NCBI RefSeq assembly: GCF_005870025.1
Contig: NZ_VATA01000012.1
Span: 86,329-150,328 of the forward strand
DNA from: Poseidonocella sp. HB161398
GTDB taxonomy: Bacteria; Pseudomonadota; Alphaproteobacteria; Rhodobacterales; Rhodobacteraceae
Direction of reading: 5' to 3'
Length of the DNA stretch: 64,000 nt
Shown: piece after piece, positions 1 to 9,276 of the stretch
How positions within the stretch are numbered: the first letter of the stretch is position 1
How the letters are laid out: the number at the start of each line of letters is the position of its first letter
The notes under the pieces: model-generated
The model's database searches: none
Told to the model about the DNA's origin: nothing
The model's input: the letters and a program-made list of their open reading frames with translations, nothing else
Program-made: the position numbers and the translations under genes

Positions 1-423
1 CTGGCGATCATGGCCGCGGTCTTCGCCTTCCTGCGCTTCACCCGCTACGGCAAGGCAATGCGGGCGGTCGCGGACAATCCCGATCTTGCCCGGCTCTTCG
101 GGATGGAGCCGCGGCGCATCGCCATGGCGACCGTGGCGCTCGGCACCGGGCTGACCGGGGTGGGCGGCGCGCTTCTCGGGCTCGACAGCGCGATCGACCC
201 GATGTCGGGCAGCCGGCTGCTGCTGCCGATCTTCGCGGCGGCCGTCCTGGGCGGGCTCGGCTCGATCCCCGGCGCGGTGGCCGGCGCCATCCTGATCGGC
301 ATCGGCGAGGAGCTGTCGCTGCTGGTGATCCCCGCCACCTACCGCTCGGCCGTGGGCTTCCTGACGATCCTGCTGGTCCTCTCCTTCCGCCCCGGCGGGC
401 TCTTCGGCGAAAGGGCCGCGTGA
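1..423 (+). CDS. livH: Branched-chain amino acid-type ABC permease LivH, 3' part only
   Basis: Inner-membrane permease of a Liv/HAAT-family uptake system. Only the C-terminal 140 or so residues are in the window; the frame is open back to base 1, so the ATG at 10 is probably internal. What is seen: a cytoplasmic loop (residues RYGKAMRAVADNPDLARLFG, the EAA-like coupling loop of LivH proteins), then hydrophobic segments with GLGSIPGAVAGA, typical of the family C-terminus. The gene overlaps the next one by 4 bases (ATGA type), which indicates translational coupling with LivM. The binding protein and the two ATPases expected for a Liv system are not downstream, so they probably lie to the left of the window. 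The substrate cannot be told from the permease. Confidence 0.9.
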   Translation: MAIMAAVFAFLRFTRYGKAMRAVADNPDLARLFGMEPRRIAMATVALGTGLTGVGGALLGLDSAIDPMSGSRLLLPIFAAAVLGGLGSIPGAVAGAILIGIGEELSLLVIPATYRSAVGFLTILLVLSFRPGGLFGERAA

Positions 424-1328
424 TGCTCTCCTATGTCATCTTCTCGCTGACCACGGCCGGGATCTACGGCCTGCTGGCGCTCAGCCTCAACCTGATCTGG
501 GGCGGGGCAGGCATGGTCAATCTGGGCCTCGCGGGGTTCTTCGCGGTCGGCGCCTATGCCTCGGCGATCCTGTCGCTGGCGGGCGTGCCGGTGCCGCTGG
601 CGATCCTCGCCGCCTGCGTGGTCGGCGCGGCGACCGGGATCGGCGCGACCTGGGCGACGGTGCGGCTGCGCGGCGACTACCTGGCCATCGTCACGCTGGG
701 CTTCGCCGAGGTCGTGCGGCTGGTCGCGATGAACGAGCGCTGGCTGACCAACGGCACCGACGGGCTGCCCGGCATCCCGGCGCCGCTGAAATCCGTGCTC
801 GGGCCGCAGGGCTTCGCGGTCTTCTACCTCTGCCTCGTGCTGGCCATCCTCGGCGCGGTCTTCTTCCTGCTGCGAAGGCTTGACCTCTCGCCCTTCGGCC
901 GGGTGCTCAAGGCGATCCGCGAGGACCAGGACCTCGCGGGCTTCGCGGGCAAGAACGCGATGCGGGTCAAGCTGATCGCCTTCGCCTGCTCGGCCGGGAT
1001 CGCGGGGCTCGCCGGCGCGCTCTACGCCCATTACCAGAGCTACATCTCGCCCGACCATTTCCAGCCGCTCCTGACCATCTACATCTTCCTCGCCGTCACC
1101 TCGGGCGGGGTGGGGCGACCCGCGGGCGCCTTCCTCGGCGCCTTCCTCGTCATCCTCTTCCTCGAGGGCACGCGCTTTCTCGGCCATCTGCTGCCCGGGC
1201 TCAGCTCGGGGCAGGTCGCGGCCAGCCGCGAGATGCTCGTCGGCCTCGCCTTCCTCCTGGTGCTGCATCTGAGGCCCCAGGGCATCCTGCCCGAGCGCAT
1301 CCGCCCGGCGCCCCGTTCCCAGCCGTAA
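420..1328 (+). CDS. livM: Branched-chain amino acid-type ABC permease LivM
   Basis: Second membrane subunit of the same Liv-type importer, 302 residues, about the usual length for LivM without an extra domain. Visible family marks are the N-terminal GIYGLLALSLNLIWGGAGMVNLGLAGFFAVGAY region, the RGDYLAIVTLGFAEVVRL segment and the cytoplasmic coupling loop SPFGRVLKAIREDQDLAGFAGKN. The start at 420 overlaps the stop of LivH, and a GAF-domain gene follows after 9 bases, so the three form one transcription unit with the amidohydrolase. LivM-type permeases also serve urea, amides and other small organics; the downstream amidohydrolase hints that the cargo may be an amide or cyclic compound rather than a branched-chain amino acid. 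That last step is inference. Confidence 0.92.
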   Translation: MMLSYVIFSLTTAGIYGLLALSLNLIWGGAGMVNLGLAGFFAVGAYASAILSLAGVPVPLAILAACVVGAATGIGATWATVRLRGDYLAIVTLGFAEVVRLVAMNERWLTNGTDGLPGIPAPLKSVLGPQGFAVFYLCLVLAILGAVFFLLRRLDLSPFGRVLKAIREDQDLAGFAGKNAMRVKLIAFACSAGIAGLAGALYAHYQSYISPDHFQPLLTIYIFLAVTSGGVGRPAGAFLGAFLVILFLEGTRFLGHLLPGLSSGQVAASREMLVGLAFLLVLHLRPQGILPERIRPAPRSQP

Positions 1329-1337
1329 GGACCCGAC

Positions 1338-1838
1338 ATGCCCGCCACGCTCCTGCCCCGCCTCGCCGATCCCGGCCAGCCGGCCGCCCTGTTTGACGCG
1401 CTCGGGGCGCGCCTGTCCGAGGTGGTCGGCTTCCGCCTCTTCACGCTGCTCTTCGTCGACGGCCAGGAGGTCGCGCGCATCCATTCGAGCGACCCGGAGG
1501 CCTATCCTGTCTCGGGCCGCAAGCCGATGAGCCGCACCCCCTGGGGCGATCACGTGCTGCATGCGCAGAAGCCCTGGCTCGGCCGGACGATGAAGGACAT
1601 CGAATGGGCCTTCTTCGACCACGCGCTGATCGCCAGCCTCGGCTGCGGCTGCTGCATCAACCTGCCCGTGGTCTATGACGGCCAGGTGATCGGCACGATG
1701 AACCTGCTCGATGCCGAGCACCGCTACACCGAGACCCATCTCGAGGCGGCGCGTCCCTTCGCGCCGCTCGCGATCCCGGCCTTCCTCGCCGCCCGCCAGG
1801 GCGCCGGGGCGGCCCCCCTTGCAACCCCGGAAGACTGA
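1338..1838 (+). CDS. GAF-domain protein
   Basis: A 166-residue soluble protein that is essentially one GAF domain. The start ATG has AAGGA seven bases upstream. The part KPMSRTPWGDHVLHAQKPWLG followed by a CGCGCC-rich stretch (SLGCGCCINLPVVYDGQVIGTMNLLDAEHRYT) matches the usual GAF core, where the last strand pair carries a G-x-x-N-L-L-D motif. The three cysteines in GCGCC (about residue 107 to 111) are unusual and could bind a metal or thiol. No output domain is attached, so it may sense a ligand and act on a partner, or be a small enzyme of free GAF type such as methionine sulfoxide reductase; the sequence does not decide. It is sandwiched between transporter and amidohydrolase genes (1 base before the next start), which suggests a role with the same substrate. 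Confidence 0.75.
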   Translation: MPATLLPRLADPGQPAALFDALGARLSEVVGFRLFTLLFVDGQEVARIHSSDPEAYPVSGRKPMSRTPWGDHVLHAQKPWLGRTMKDIEWAFFDHALIASLGCGCCINLPVVYDGQVIGTMNLLDAEHRYTETHLEAARPFAPLAIPAFLAARQGAGAAPLATPED

Positions 1839-1839
1839 C

Positions 1840-3066
1840 ATGACCGACCTTCTCATCCGCAATGCGCGGATCATCGACGGCACGACCGACCGTCCCCAGG
1901 ACGCCACCGACATCCGCATCGCCGACGGGCTGGTGCAGGAGACCGGAAGCGGCCTCTCCGCGCCGGGCGCGACCGAGATCGACGCTGCCGGGCGCTATGT
2001 CATGCCCGGGCTGACCGATGCCCATGTCCATGTCATCGCCGTCACCGCCGACCTCAAGGCCAATGCCGCGCTGCCCGACACGATCGTCGCGATCCGCTCG
2101 CTGAAGCTGATGAACGCCATGCTGATGCGCGGCTTCACCACCGTGCGCGACCTCGGCGGCGCCACCGCGGCGCTGCGCATGGCGGCGGCGGAGTCGCCCG
2201 TGCCGCTGCCCCGGCTGAACATCTGCGGCAAGGCGCTGTCCCAGACCGGCGGCCATACCGACCAGCGCGGCCCGATCGACGAGACGCCCACGCCCGAGCG
2301 CAACGTGCCCCTGGGCTCGATGGGGATCATCTGCGACGGCGTTCCGGCCGTGCGCCGCGCCGCGCGCGAGCAGTTCCGCACCGGCACCGACTTCCTCAAG
2401 GTCATGGCCAATGGCGGCGTCTCCTCGCCCTCGGATCCGATCCATTTCCTCGGCTTCGCCCGCGAGGAGCTGATCGCCATGGTCGAGGAGGCCGAGAATG
2501 CCGGCAGCTATGTCGCCGCGCATCTCTATACCGACAAGGCGATCCGCCGCGCCGTCGAATGCGGCATCCACTCGCTGGAGCACTGCAACCTGATCGAGCC
2601 CGAGACCGCCAGGCTCGCCGCCGCGGCGGGCTGCATCGCCTGCCCGACGCTGGTCACCTATGACAAGCTCTCGAGCGAGGGCGAGGCGATGGGCCTGCCG
2701 GCCGCCTCCGTCGCCAAGGTCGACGACGTCCGCCTCAAGGGCATGGAATCGCTGGCGATCATGGCCGAGGCGGGGCTGCCCATGGCCTATGGCTCCGACC
2801 TCCTCGGCGGCATGCAGCCCCACCAGTCGGGCGAGTTCGAGATCCGCGGCCGGGTCCTGCCCGCGCAGACCGTCATCGCCTCGGCCACGACCGTCGCGGC
2901 GAAACTGCTGCGGATGGAGGGCAGGATCGGCACGCTGGCGCCGGGCGCCTTCGGCGACGCGATCCTGGTCGACGGCAACCCGCTCGAGGATCTCTCGGTG
3001 CTCTCCGGCCAGGGCGACCGCATCCCGGTGATCGTCAAGGGCGGCGAGATCGTGAAGGCGGGCTGA
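1840..3066 (+). CDS. Metal-dependent amidohydrolase (imidazolonepropionase-like)
   Basis: Cytoplasmic amidohydrolase-superfamily enzyme, 408 residues. It has the N-terminal beta-sandwich strand (DLLIRNARIIDG), the first metal motif HVH at residues 62 and 64 in PGLTDAHVHV, a candidate bridging lysine in DFLKVMANGG, later histidines in AAHLYTD and GIHSLEH, and the final metal aspartate in YGSDLLGG. The C-terminus (RIGTLAPGAFGDAILVDGNPLEDL) closes the sandwich domain in the way of imidazolonepropionase and prolidase-like members. The start at 1840 lies one base after the stop of the GAF gene. It is the last gene of the Liv operon. Precise substrate is unknown; cyclic amides or acyl-amino acids are plausible because the transporter in front imports small amino acid-like compounds. 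Confidence 0.88.
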   Translation: MTDLLIRNARIIDGTTDRPQDATDIRIADGLVQETGSGLSAPGATEIDAAGRYVMPGLTDAHVHVIAVTADLKANAALPDTIVAIRSLKLMNAMLMRGFTTVRDLGGATAALRMAAAESPVPLPRLNICGKALSQTGGHTDQRGPIDETPTPERNVPLGSMGIICDGVPAVRRAAREQFRTGTDFLKVMANGGVSSPSDPIHFLGFAREELIAMVEEAENAGSYVAAHLYTDKAIRRAVECGIHSLEHCNLIEPETARLAAAAGCIACPTLVTYDKLSSEGEAMGLPAASVAKVDDVRLKGMESLAIMAEAGLPMAYGSDLLGGMQPHQSGEFEIRGRVLPAQTVIASATTVAAKLLRMEGRIGTLAPGAFGDAILVDGNPLEDLSVLSGQGDRIPVIVKGGEIVKAG

Positions 3067-3074
3067 GCCCGCCC

Positions 3075-6000
3075 TCAGGCATCGAGCACCAGCCGGCCGA
3101 GCGGATAGGCCTGGCAGAGGAGGCAGCGCTCCGGCCCGGCCTCTTCGGCCCCGGCGAAATGCCCGGCCTCGCCCGAGATCACCGGGACGGCGCAGCTCTC
3201 GCACTGTCCGGTGCGGCAGCCCGAGGGCAGCGCCAGCCCCGCCGTCTCGGCGAGATCGAGAAGCGGCCCGTCGCCCGGCCGCCAGGCCAGCGTGACGCCG
3301 CTTCTCGCCAGCACCACCTCGGCCGGTCCGGCCGAGGCCGGGGGCGTCGCGGGCGTCGCGGCGAAGGCCTCGTGGAAGATCTCGAAATCCGGCACGCCAC
3401 GGCGGACCAGCCCGGTGCGGAAGGCGGCCAGCATCGGCCCCGGCCCGCAGAGATAGACCCGCGCGCGCCGCGCGATCAGCGCCGCATCGACATGCTCCGG
3501 CCCGATCCGCCCGCTCTCGTGCGGCGCGGGTTCCTGCGGACGCGGCCGGCTGAAGAAGGTGCGCAGCCTCAGCCGCGGCAGCTGCAGGGCAAGCTCGTCC
3601 AGCCGGTCGCGGAACGGATGGCGGCTGCCGTCGCGCAGCCCGTAGAGCAGGTGGATCTCGGGCCCCGGTTCGCCTGACGCCGCCAGCGTCTCGAGCAGCC
3701 CCAGAAACGGCGTGATCCCGATCCCGGCGGCGGCCAGCACCAGCGGGAATTCGTTCGCGCCCGGCAGCGTGAAGCGCCCGGCAGGGCTGCCCGTGGCGAT
3801 CTCGCTGCCGAGCGGCAGATCGCTCAGCCGCCCCGACAGAGCGCCGCCCGCCTGCCGCCTGATGGCGACGCGGTAGCTCCGGGGCGCGGGTCCGGCCGGA
3901 CCGGTCAGCGAATAGCTGCGCTCCCGCGTCTCGCCCGGCGGGCGGAGCGCGATGAACTGCCCCGGCAGCGCGCCCGGCAGCGGCCCGCCATCGGCGCGCG
4001 CCAGCTCCAGCGAGACCACCCCCGGCGCCTCTTCGCGCCGCGCCGCGAGCACGAGCCCGCGCTGCCCCGGCCACCGAGCCGGGGCCTCCCCCTCCGCCTT
4101 GCGGATGTCGCAGGTCATCGAGCGCAGCGCCGGCGCGCCGCTGACCGGGTCGACCGGCAGGCTCCGGGCCAGCGAGTTGTAGCTCGCATCCGCCGCCCCG
4201 CCGATCGCGTAGCCCGGCAGGCCCAGATCGGGGGCCGCCTCCCACCAGCCGTTCTCGGCAACGACGACCCCCGGATGCAGCCCCGGATCGAGATGCGCCA
4301 CCATGGCGATGCGGCGCCCCTCGCGGCAGATCTCCACCGCATCGCCCTCCGCGATGCCGCGCGATGCCGCGGTTCCGGGATGCAGATCCACGACTGGCTG
4401 CGGCGCCTTGCGGCGCAGCCCGGCAATGCCGCGGTGCTGGGTGTGGCAGTAATAGCCGTTCTTCGCCGTGGTCAGCACCAGCGGATGCGCCGGGTCGGGC
4501 GCCATTGCCGGATCGGCCGCGGGCACCGGCGGCTGGCCATGGCGGCGGAAGGTCTCGGAATAGATCTCGATCCGGCGGCTCGGCGTGGCGAAGCCCTGCA
4601 CGCCGTCCCGCACGGGCTGCGCGAATTTGCGGAACCGGTGCCCGAGCGGGCGGCGGATCCCCCGCGGCGCGGCGCGCAGGGCCGCGGTGTCCAGCCCCGA
4701 GGGGGCCAGCATCTCGTTCATCGCCGCCTCCCAGTCGCCGTGATGGAACGCCGCGCCGAAGCCCAGCCGCTCCGCCAGCCCGGCAACGATGTCGAAATCC
4801 GACCGCGCGCCGCCCTGGGGCGGGACCATGGCCGGGCGCAGCTGCACCAGCTCCTGCGCCGCCTGCGAGATCTCGAACCCCGCGCGCAGCCCGTCGCGCT
4901 CCCAGGCGGTATCGACAGGCAGGACGAGGTCGGCATGGGCCGAGGACGGGTTGGCGAAGGGATCGCAATGGATGTGGAAATCGAGCCCCTCAAGCGCCCT
5001 GCGCCCGCGCTCGGGATCGGGCTGGGAGGCGAGGATATTGGTGCCGAAGCTCACCAGCGCGCGGATGCGGTAGGGCTCTTCCTCGAGCATCGCGCGGTAG
5101 AGCTCGGCCCCCGTCACCCAGCCCTTCCGCGACGGCCCGAGCGGGCGCTCCGCGAGGCCGAGCGCCTTTGCCGCCTGTTCCTGCGGCAGCGCGGCATAGT
5201 CGCTGGCCGGGGCCATCGGCACGGCGGGCCAGAGCACATTGCCCCCCGGCGCGTCGTGCTGGCCGGTCAGGGCGAAGAGGATCGCGACGGCGCGGTCGGT
5301 CTGGCTGGCATTGGCGTGCTGGCCGATGCCGTTCCAGCCATAGTAGGACACCCGGCTCCCGGCCGCGGCGATGGCGGCGGCAAGGCCGCGGATCCGTTCG
5401 GGCGCCATCCAGCAGATCCCGGCCGCGTGCTCGGGCGTGTAGGGCGCCGCCGCCTCGAGGAGATGCGCGAAGGCCGGGCGGCAGGGCAGGTGCGGGGCAG
5501 GCTCCATGCGGCCCTCGAGCGCCAGCCGCCCGGCCAGCGCCGCGCCGATGTCGCCCCTTGTGTCGAGCGCGACCGGCCGCTCCGCGACGCGGTCCCAGCC
5601 GACGAAGGCCCCCGCCGGGGAAAGCCCGATCTCGCCCGCGCGCAGGAGCATCCCGTTGTCGTCGCGCACCAGGAAGGGCCCGTTGCTCCAGCGCCGGACG
5701 AAGGCGGCGTCATGGCCGTCCTGCGCGACCAGCTCGCGGATCAGCGCCAGCGCCAGCGCGCAGTCGCTGCCCGGCCGCGGCTGCAGCCACAGATCGGCCC
5801 CGGCGGCCAGGCGCGTGCGCCGCGGGTCGATCACGGCAAGCGTCGCGCCCGCCGCCCGCGCCGCGGCGAGGGCGCCTGCCTGGGCGAGCCAGGTCTTCTC
5901 GGGATTGTGGCCCCAGAGCACGACCAGCCTGCTCTGCGCATAGTCCGGCGCGGGCATGCCGGTGCCCAGCGTATAGGCGTGGCAATGGTCCTTGTGCCAG

Positions 6001-6461
6001 TTGCACAGCTCGGTCGCGTAGCTGATATTCGGGCTGCCATAGCGCCAGACGAAGCGCTCCAGCCAGCCGATCGCGTCCGAGATCGAGGTGGCGCTCGGCG
6101 AGGCGAAGGAGAAGGCCACGCTTTCCGGGCCGGTCTCGGCGGCGTAGTGGCGCAGCTTCTCCGCGGCAAGGTCCAGCGCCTCGTCCCAGCCGATCTCGCG
6201 GAAGCCCGGATCGGGATCGCCCTTCGGCCGGGTGCGCAGCAGCGGGCGCGCCAGCCGCCGCGCGCCATGCACGATCTCGGGGGCGGCGCGGCCCTTGGGG
6301 CAGAGCGCGCGGCCGGTCGGGTGCTCGGGATCGGGGCGCACCGAGACCAGCCGGCCGTTCTCGATCCGGCTGAGCGAGCCGCAGCGCGAGCGGCAGAAGG
6401 TGCAGAAGCCCGGCACGTCCCGCCCGGAAGGGGAGGCGCCGTCCTGGTCGTCCTGGGTCAT
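3075..6461 (-). CDS. Molybdopterin oxidoreductase fused to a PDR-type reductase module
   Basis: A 1128-residue two-part redox enzyme. The N-terminal half is a DMSO-reductase-family molybdopterin protein: a [4Fe-4S] motif with Cys20, 23, 27 and 54, and Cys153 in ATELCNWHKD at the place where this family carries its Mo ligand. It ends with a molydopterin dinucleotide-binding barrel (about residues 660 to 780). The C-terminal third is an NAD(P)H-dependent electron-transfer unit in the order flavin domain (RERSYSLTGP), nucleotide domain (AAGIGITPFLGLL, YLCGPGPML) and plant-type [2Fe-2S] domain with Cys1082, 1087, 1090 and 1116, which is the order of phthalate dioxygenase reductase. No signal peptide, so it should act in the cytoplasm and draw electrons from or give them to a nicotinamide. 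It is the last gene of the transporter operon. The substrate is not known; assimilatory nitrate reductase-like or N-heterocycle oxidation are both possible. Confidence 0.9.
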   Translation of the reverse strand: MTQDDQDGASPSGRDVPGFCTFCRSRCGSLSRIENGRLVSVRPDPEHPTGRALCPKGRAAPEIVHGARRLARPLLRTRPKGDPDPGFREIGWDEALDLAAEKLRHYAAETGPESVAFSFASPSATSISDAIGWLERFVWRYGSPNISYATELCNWHKDHCHAYTLGTGMPAPDYAQSRLVVLWGHNPEKTWLAQAGALAAARAAGATLAVIDPRRTRLAAGADLWLQPRPGSDCALALALIRELVAQDGHDAAFVRRWSNGPFLVRDDNGMLLRAGEIGLSPAGAFVGWDRVAERPVALDTRGDIGAALAGRLALEGRMEPAPHLPCRPAFAHLLEAAAPYTPEHAAGICWMAPERIRGLAAAIAAAGSRVSYYGWNGIGQHANASQTDRAVAILFALTGQHDAPGGNVLWPAVPMAPASDYAALPQEQAAKALGLAERPLGPSRKGWVTGAELYRAMLEEEPYRIRALVSFGTNILASQPDPERGRRALEGLDFHIHCDPFANPSSAHADLVLPVDTAWERDGLRAGFEISQAAQELVQLRPAMVPPQGGARSDFDIVAGLAERLGFGAAFHHGDWEAAMNEMLAPSGLDTAALRAAPRGIRRPLGHRFRKFAQPVRDGVQGFATPSRRIEIYSETFRRHGQPPVPAADPAMAPDPAHPLVLTTAKNGYYCHTQHRGIAGLRRKAPQPVVDLHPGTAASRGIAEGDAVEICREGRRIAMVAHLDPGLHPGVVVAENGWWEAAPDLGLPGYAIGGAADASYNSLARSLPVDPVSGAPALRSMTCDIRKAEGEAPARWPGQRGLVLAARREEAPGVVSLELARADGGPLPGALPGQFIALRPPGETRERSYSLTGPAGPAPRSYRVAIRRQAGGALSGRLSDLPLGSEIATGSPAGRFTLPGANEFPLVLAAAGIGITPFLGLLETLAASGEPGPEIHLLYGLRDGSRHPFRDRLDELALQLPRLRLRTFFSRPRPQEPAPHESGRIGPEHVDAALIARRARVYLCGPGPMLAAFRTGLVRRGVPDFEIFHEAFAATPATPPASAGPAEVVLARSGVTLAWRPGDGPLLDLAETAGLALPSGCRTGQCESCAVPVISGEAGHFAGAEEAGPERCLLCQAYPLGRLVLDA

Positions 6462-6477
6462 CGTTCCTCGGTCCGTC

Positions 6478-7542
6478 CTAGAGCAGGATCGCCGACCGCG
6501 CCCGCCAGGCGGCGGTCACGGTCTCGCCGCGGGCGAAGGCCTCGGGCCGGTCGTGATCGCCGTTCTGGCGGTGCACCGTCAGCCGCGTGCCGCCGAGATC
6601 GAGCCGGTACTCGACCAGGCTGCCGCGGTAGAGCACCTCCTCGACCACCGCGTCAACCGCCTGGCAGTCGCCGGGCGCCTCTGCGGGCGCGCCGCGGGAG
6701 AGGCGGATATTCTCGGGCCGCACGGCCAGCGTCGCGCCCCGGGCGCGCGCGCCGGTGCGGCCGAAGCCCAGCACCTGCCCCGAGGCGAGGCGGAAGCGGC
6801 CGGGCCCGTCGCTTGCGCCCGGCAGGAAATTCGACATGCCGAGGAACTCGGCCACGAAGAGGCTCGCCGGGGCTGCATAGATCTCCTCGGGCCGGCCGAC
6901 CTGCTCGATCCGTCCCGCGGACATCACGGCGATGCGGTCGGCGACGCTGATCGCCTCGTCCTGGTCATGGGTGACGAAGACCGTGGTCAGCGCAAGATCC
7001 TGCTGCAGCCGGCGCAGCTCGCTGCGCACCTCGGCGCGCAGCTTGGCATCGAGCGCCGAGAGCGGCTCGTCGAGCAGCAGCGCGTCGGGGCTGTAGACGA
7101 TCGCGCGGGCCAGCGCGACGCGCTGCTGCTGCCCGCCCGAAAGCTGCCGCGGCAGCCGGTCGGCCAGATGCGCCATCCGCACCAGCTCCAGCGCGCGGCG
7201 CACGCGCTCTTCGGTCTCGGCCTTGCCGGTGCGCCGCATCTGCAGCCCGAAAGCGACATTCCCGGCGACGGTCATGTTGGGAAAGAGCGCGTATCCCTGG
7301 AAGACCAGCCCGGCATTGCGCCGGTAGGGCGGCAGCCGGGTGACGTCGCGCTCGCCGAAGAGGATGCGGCCGCTATCGGGCATGGCGAGCCCGGCGATCA
7401 TCCGGAGCGTCGTGGACTTGCCGCAGCCCGAGGGGCCGAGGAAGGCGAGGAACTCGGCCTCGCGCATGTCCAGGTCCAGCCGGTCGACGGTGACGGTGCC
7501 GCCATAGCTCTTGGACAGGGCCTGCAGGGTGATGCTTGACAT
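6478..7542 (-). CDS. ABC transporter ATP-binding protein, PotA/spermidine-iron type
   Basis: Cytoplasmic ATPase of a PotABCD-like importer, 354 residues. Walker A is GPSGCGKST, the signature is LSGGQQQRVALARA, Walker B is ALLLDEPLSALD, and a TOBE-type domain follows (LAVRPENIRLS). The ATG at 7542 gives MSSITLQALSKSYGG, the usual N-terminus; the open frame further upstream has no ABC homology. It lies 10 bases after the permease gene and 16 bases before the molybdoenzyme. The family carries polyamines, iron, thiamine, phosphonates or opines, so ATPase sequence alone does not give the cargo. Confidence 0.93.
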   Translation of the reverse strand: MSSITLQALSKSYGGTVTVDRLDLDMREAEFLAFLGPSGCGKSTTLRMIAGLAMPDSGRILFGERDVTRLPPYRRNAGLVFQGYALFPNMTVAGNVAFGLQMRRTGKAETEERVRRALELVRMAHLADRLPRQLSGGQQQRVALARAIVYSPDALLLDEPLSALDAKLRAEVRSELRRLQQDLALTTVFVTHDQDEAISVADRIAVMSAGRIEQVGRPEEIYAAPASLFVAEFLGMSNFLPGASDGPGRFRLASGQVLGFGRTGARARGATLAVRPENIRLSRGAPAEAPGDCQAVDAVVEEVLYRGSLVEYRLDLGGTRLTVHRQNGDHDRPEAFARGETVTAAWRARSAILL

Positions 7543-7553
7543 GGCGGGGCTCC

Positions 7554-8378
7554 TCAGAAGGCGCGGGTCAGCTTGAAGAAGCGGTCGGTGACGATCATCA
7601 CCGCCGAGATCACGGCGATCTGCGCCGTGGCGACGGCGGCGATGGTCGGATCGACGCTCCATTCGAGATAGTTGATGATGGCGATCGGCAGGGTGGTGGT
7701 GCCCGGGCCGACCAGGAACAGCGACTTCTCCAGGTCGACGAAGGAAATGACGAAGGAGAAGAGCCCGCCGGCCACCAGGCCGGGGCGGATCGCGGGCAGG
7801 GTGACGCGCCAGAAGACGGTCAGCGGGCGGGCGCCCATCACCGCGGCGGCCTCCTCGGCCTGGCGGTCCATGCCGACGAGCTGGGCGGTGACCAGCCGCA
7901 CCGTCCAGGGCAGCGCGATCAGGCTGTGGCCGAGGCAGAGCCCGCCGAAGGTCTGCGCCGTCTGCAGCCCGGTGGCGATCTCGGTCTCGATCATGAACAT
8001 GTAGAGCGCCACGCCCGCGACGATGCCGGGCACGATCAGCGGGCCGAGCAGCACCGACTGGATCGCCGCGCGGCCCGGAAAGCGGGTGCGGGCGAGAAAC
8101 AGCGCGGCGGGCACCCCGGTGGCGAGGCTGACGGCGGTGGCCACGAGCCCGACCCGCAGGCTGGTCTGCAGCCCGTCGCGGAAGCGCGGCATCTCCCAGG
8201 CGGCGCGGTACCAGTCGAGCGTGTAGCCCGAGGGCGGAAAGCTGATGATCTTGCCCTCGAAGAAGCTGACCCAGGCGACCGTGGCCAATGGCAGCACGAG
8301 AAGCGCGAAGGCGGCGATGGCGAGCGTGCCCATCGCCAGCGGGAAGGAGCGGTCGGCCAGACGGGGGAAGGGGCGCAT
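7554..8378 (-). CDS. ABC permease, PotC-like
   Basis: Inner-membrane permease of 274 residues with about six hydrophobic segments. The cytoplasmic EAA loop is clear (EEAAAVMGARPLTVFWRVTLPAIRPG) and identifies a binding-protein-dependent permease of the PotC/PhnV group. It starts one base after the stop of the partner permease and ends 10 bases before the ATPase gene, so it is expressed with them. It would pair with the PotB-like subunit to make the channel. Confidence 0.93.
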   Translation of the reverse strand: MRPFPRLADRSFPLAMGTLAIAAFALLVLPLATVAWVSFFEGKIISFPPSGYTLDWYRAAWEMPRFRDGLQTSLRVGLVATAVSLATGVPAALFLARTRFPGRAAIQSVLLGPLIVPGIVAGVALYMFMIETEIATGLQTAQTFGGLCLGHSLIALPWTVRLVTAQLVGMDRQAEEAAAVMGARPLTVFWRVTLPAIRPGLVAGGLFSFVISFVDLEKSLFLVGPGTTTLPIAIINYLEWSVDPTIAAVATAQIAVISAVMIVTDRFFKLTRAF

Positions 8379-8379
8379 C

Positions 8380-9276
8380 TCAGAGCCTCCCGTAGCGCTT
8401 CTCGAGCGCCCGGCCCGAAAGCAGCGTCAGGACCAGCGTCGCGGCCATCAGGATGAAGGCCAGCGCCGAGGCGAAGGGCCAGTTGAAGGCCTCGATCGCC
8501 TGTTCGTAGACCATCGGCGCCATCATGTGGAAGGCGGGCCCGCCGAGCAGGACGGGGCTGGCATAGGCGTTCATGCCCAGGATGAAGACCAGGAGCCCGC
8601 CCGAGAAGATCCCCGGCATCGCCAGCGGCACGAAGACCCGGAAGAAGGCCGTCCAGGGCGGTGCGCCGAGCGTCGCGGCGGCCTCCTCGAAGGCGGGATT
8701 GATGCGGTCGAAGACGCTCTGCAGGGTGATCACCATGAAGGGCAGGAGCACGGCGACGAGGCTGACGATGACGGCCGTGGAGGTGTAGAGGATGCGCAGC
8801 GGCGCCTCCCGGAGGCCCGAGGCCATCAGCAGCGTGTTGAGCACGCCGCCATCGGAGAGCAGCACCATCCAGCCCACGACCCGCACCGCATTGCCCATCA
8901 GCAGGGGCACGATCGCCAGCAGCAGGAGCAGGCTGCGCCGCCCGGCCGAAGGGCTGCGGCTGATCGCATAGGCCGCCGGGATGCCCAGGGCGAGGCAGCA
9001 GAGCGTGGTGACCGCCGCCACCGCGACCGTGCGGCCGAGCACCTCGCGGTAGAAGGGATCGCCGAAGAACTTCGCGTAGTTCTCCAGCGTCAGCCCCTGC
9101 AGCGCGATATCGGCGGGGTCGAACTCCGCCAGGCTGTAGCGGGCGATCAGGATCAGCGGCAGGATCAGCCCGACCCCGACGAGCAGCAGCGCCGGAACGG
9201 GAAGCACCGGGAAGGGCCCGGGACGCAGGCGCGCCCGGACGGATCCGGGCGGCGCGGTGTCGCTTGCGAGGCTCAC
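8380..9276 (-). CDS. ABC permease, PotB-like
   Basis: Membrane permease of 298 residues with an EAA loop (EEAAATLGAPPWTAFFRVFVPLAMPG) and a long first periplasmic loop, as in PotB. The GTG at 9276 is chosen because it overlaps the stop of the binding-protein gene (GTGA); an in-frame ATG at 9300 would lengthen it by 8 residues and overlap by 28 bases. Longer readings of the frame run antisense-free through the binding-protein gene and have no membrane character. It is the second gene of the five-gene operon. Confidence 0.9.
   Translation of the reverse strand: MSLASDTAPPGSVRARLRPGPFPVLPVPALLLVGVGLILPLILIARYSLAEFDPADIALQGLTLENYAKFFGDPFYREVLGRTVAVAAVTTLCCLALGIPAAYAISRSPSAGRRSLLLLLAIVPLLMGNAVRVVGWMVLLSDGGVLNTLLMASGLREAPLRILYTSTAVIVSLVAVLLPFMVITLQSVFDRINPAFEEAAATLGAPPWTAFFRVFVPLAMPGIFSGGLLVFILGMNAYASPVLLGGPAFHMMAPMVYEQAIEAFNWPFASALAFILMAATLVLTLLSGRALEKRYGRL

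Noticed and set aside
1657..4968. Minus-strand open frame of over 1100 codons
   Set aside because: It runs antisense through the amidohydrolase and then out of frame through the molybdoenzyme. Arg/Ala/Gly-rich with no domain; produced by high GC.
4275..6950. Long plus-strand frame antisense to the molybdoenzyme
   Set aside because: Low-complexity composition and no domain, while the minus strand encodes clear motifs.
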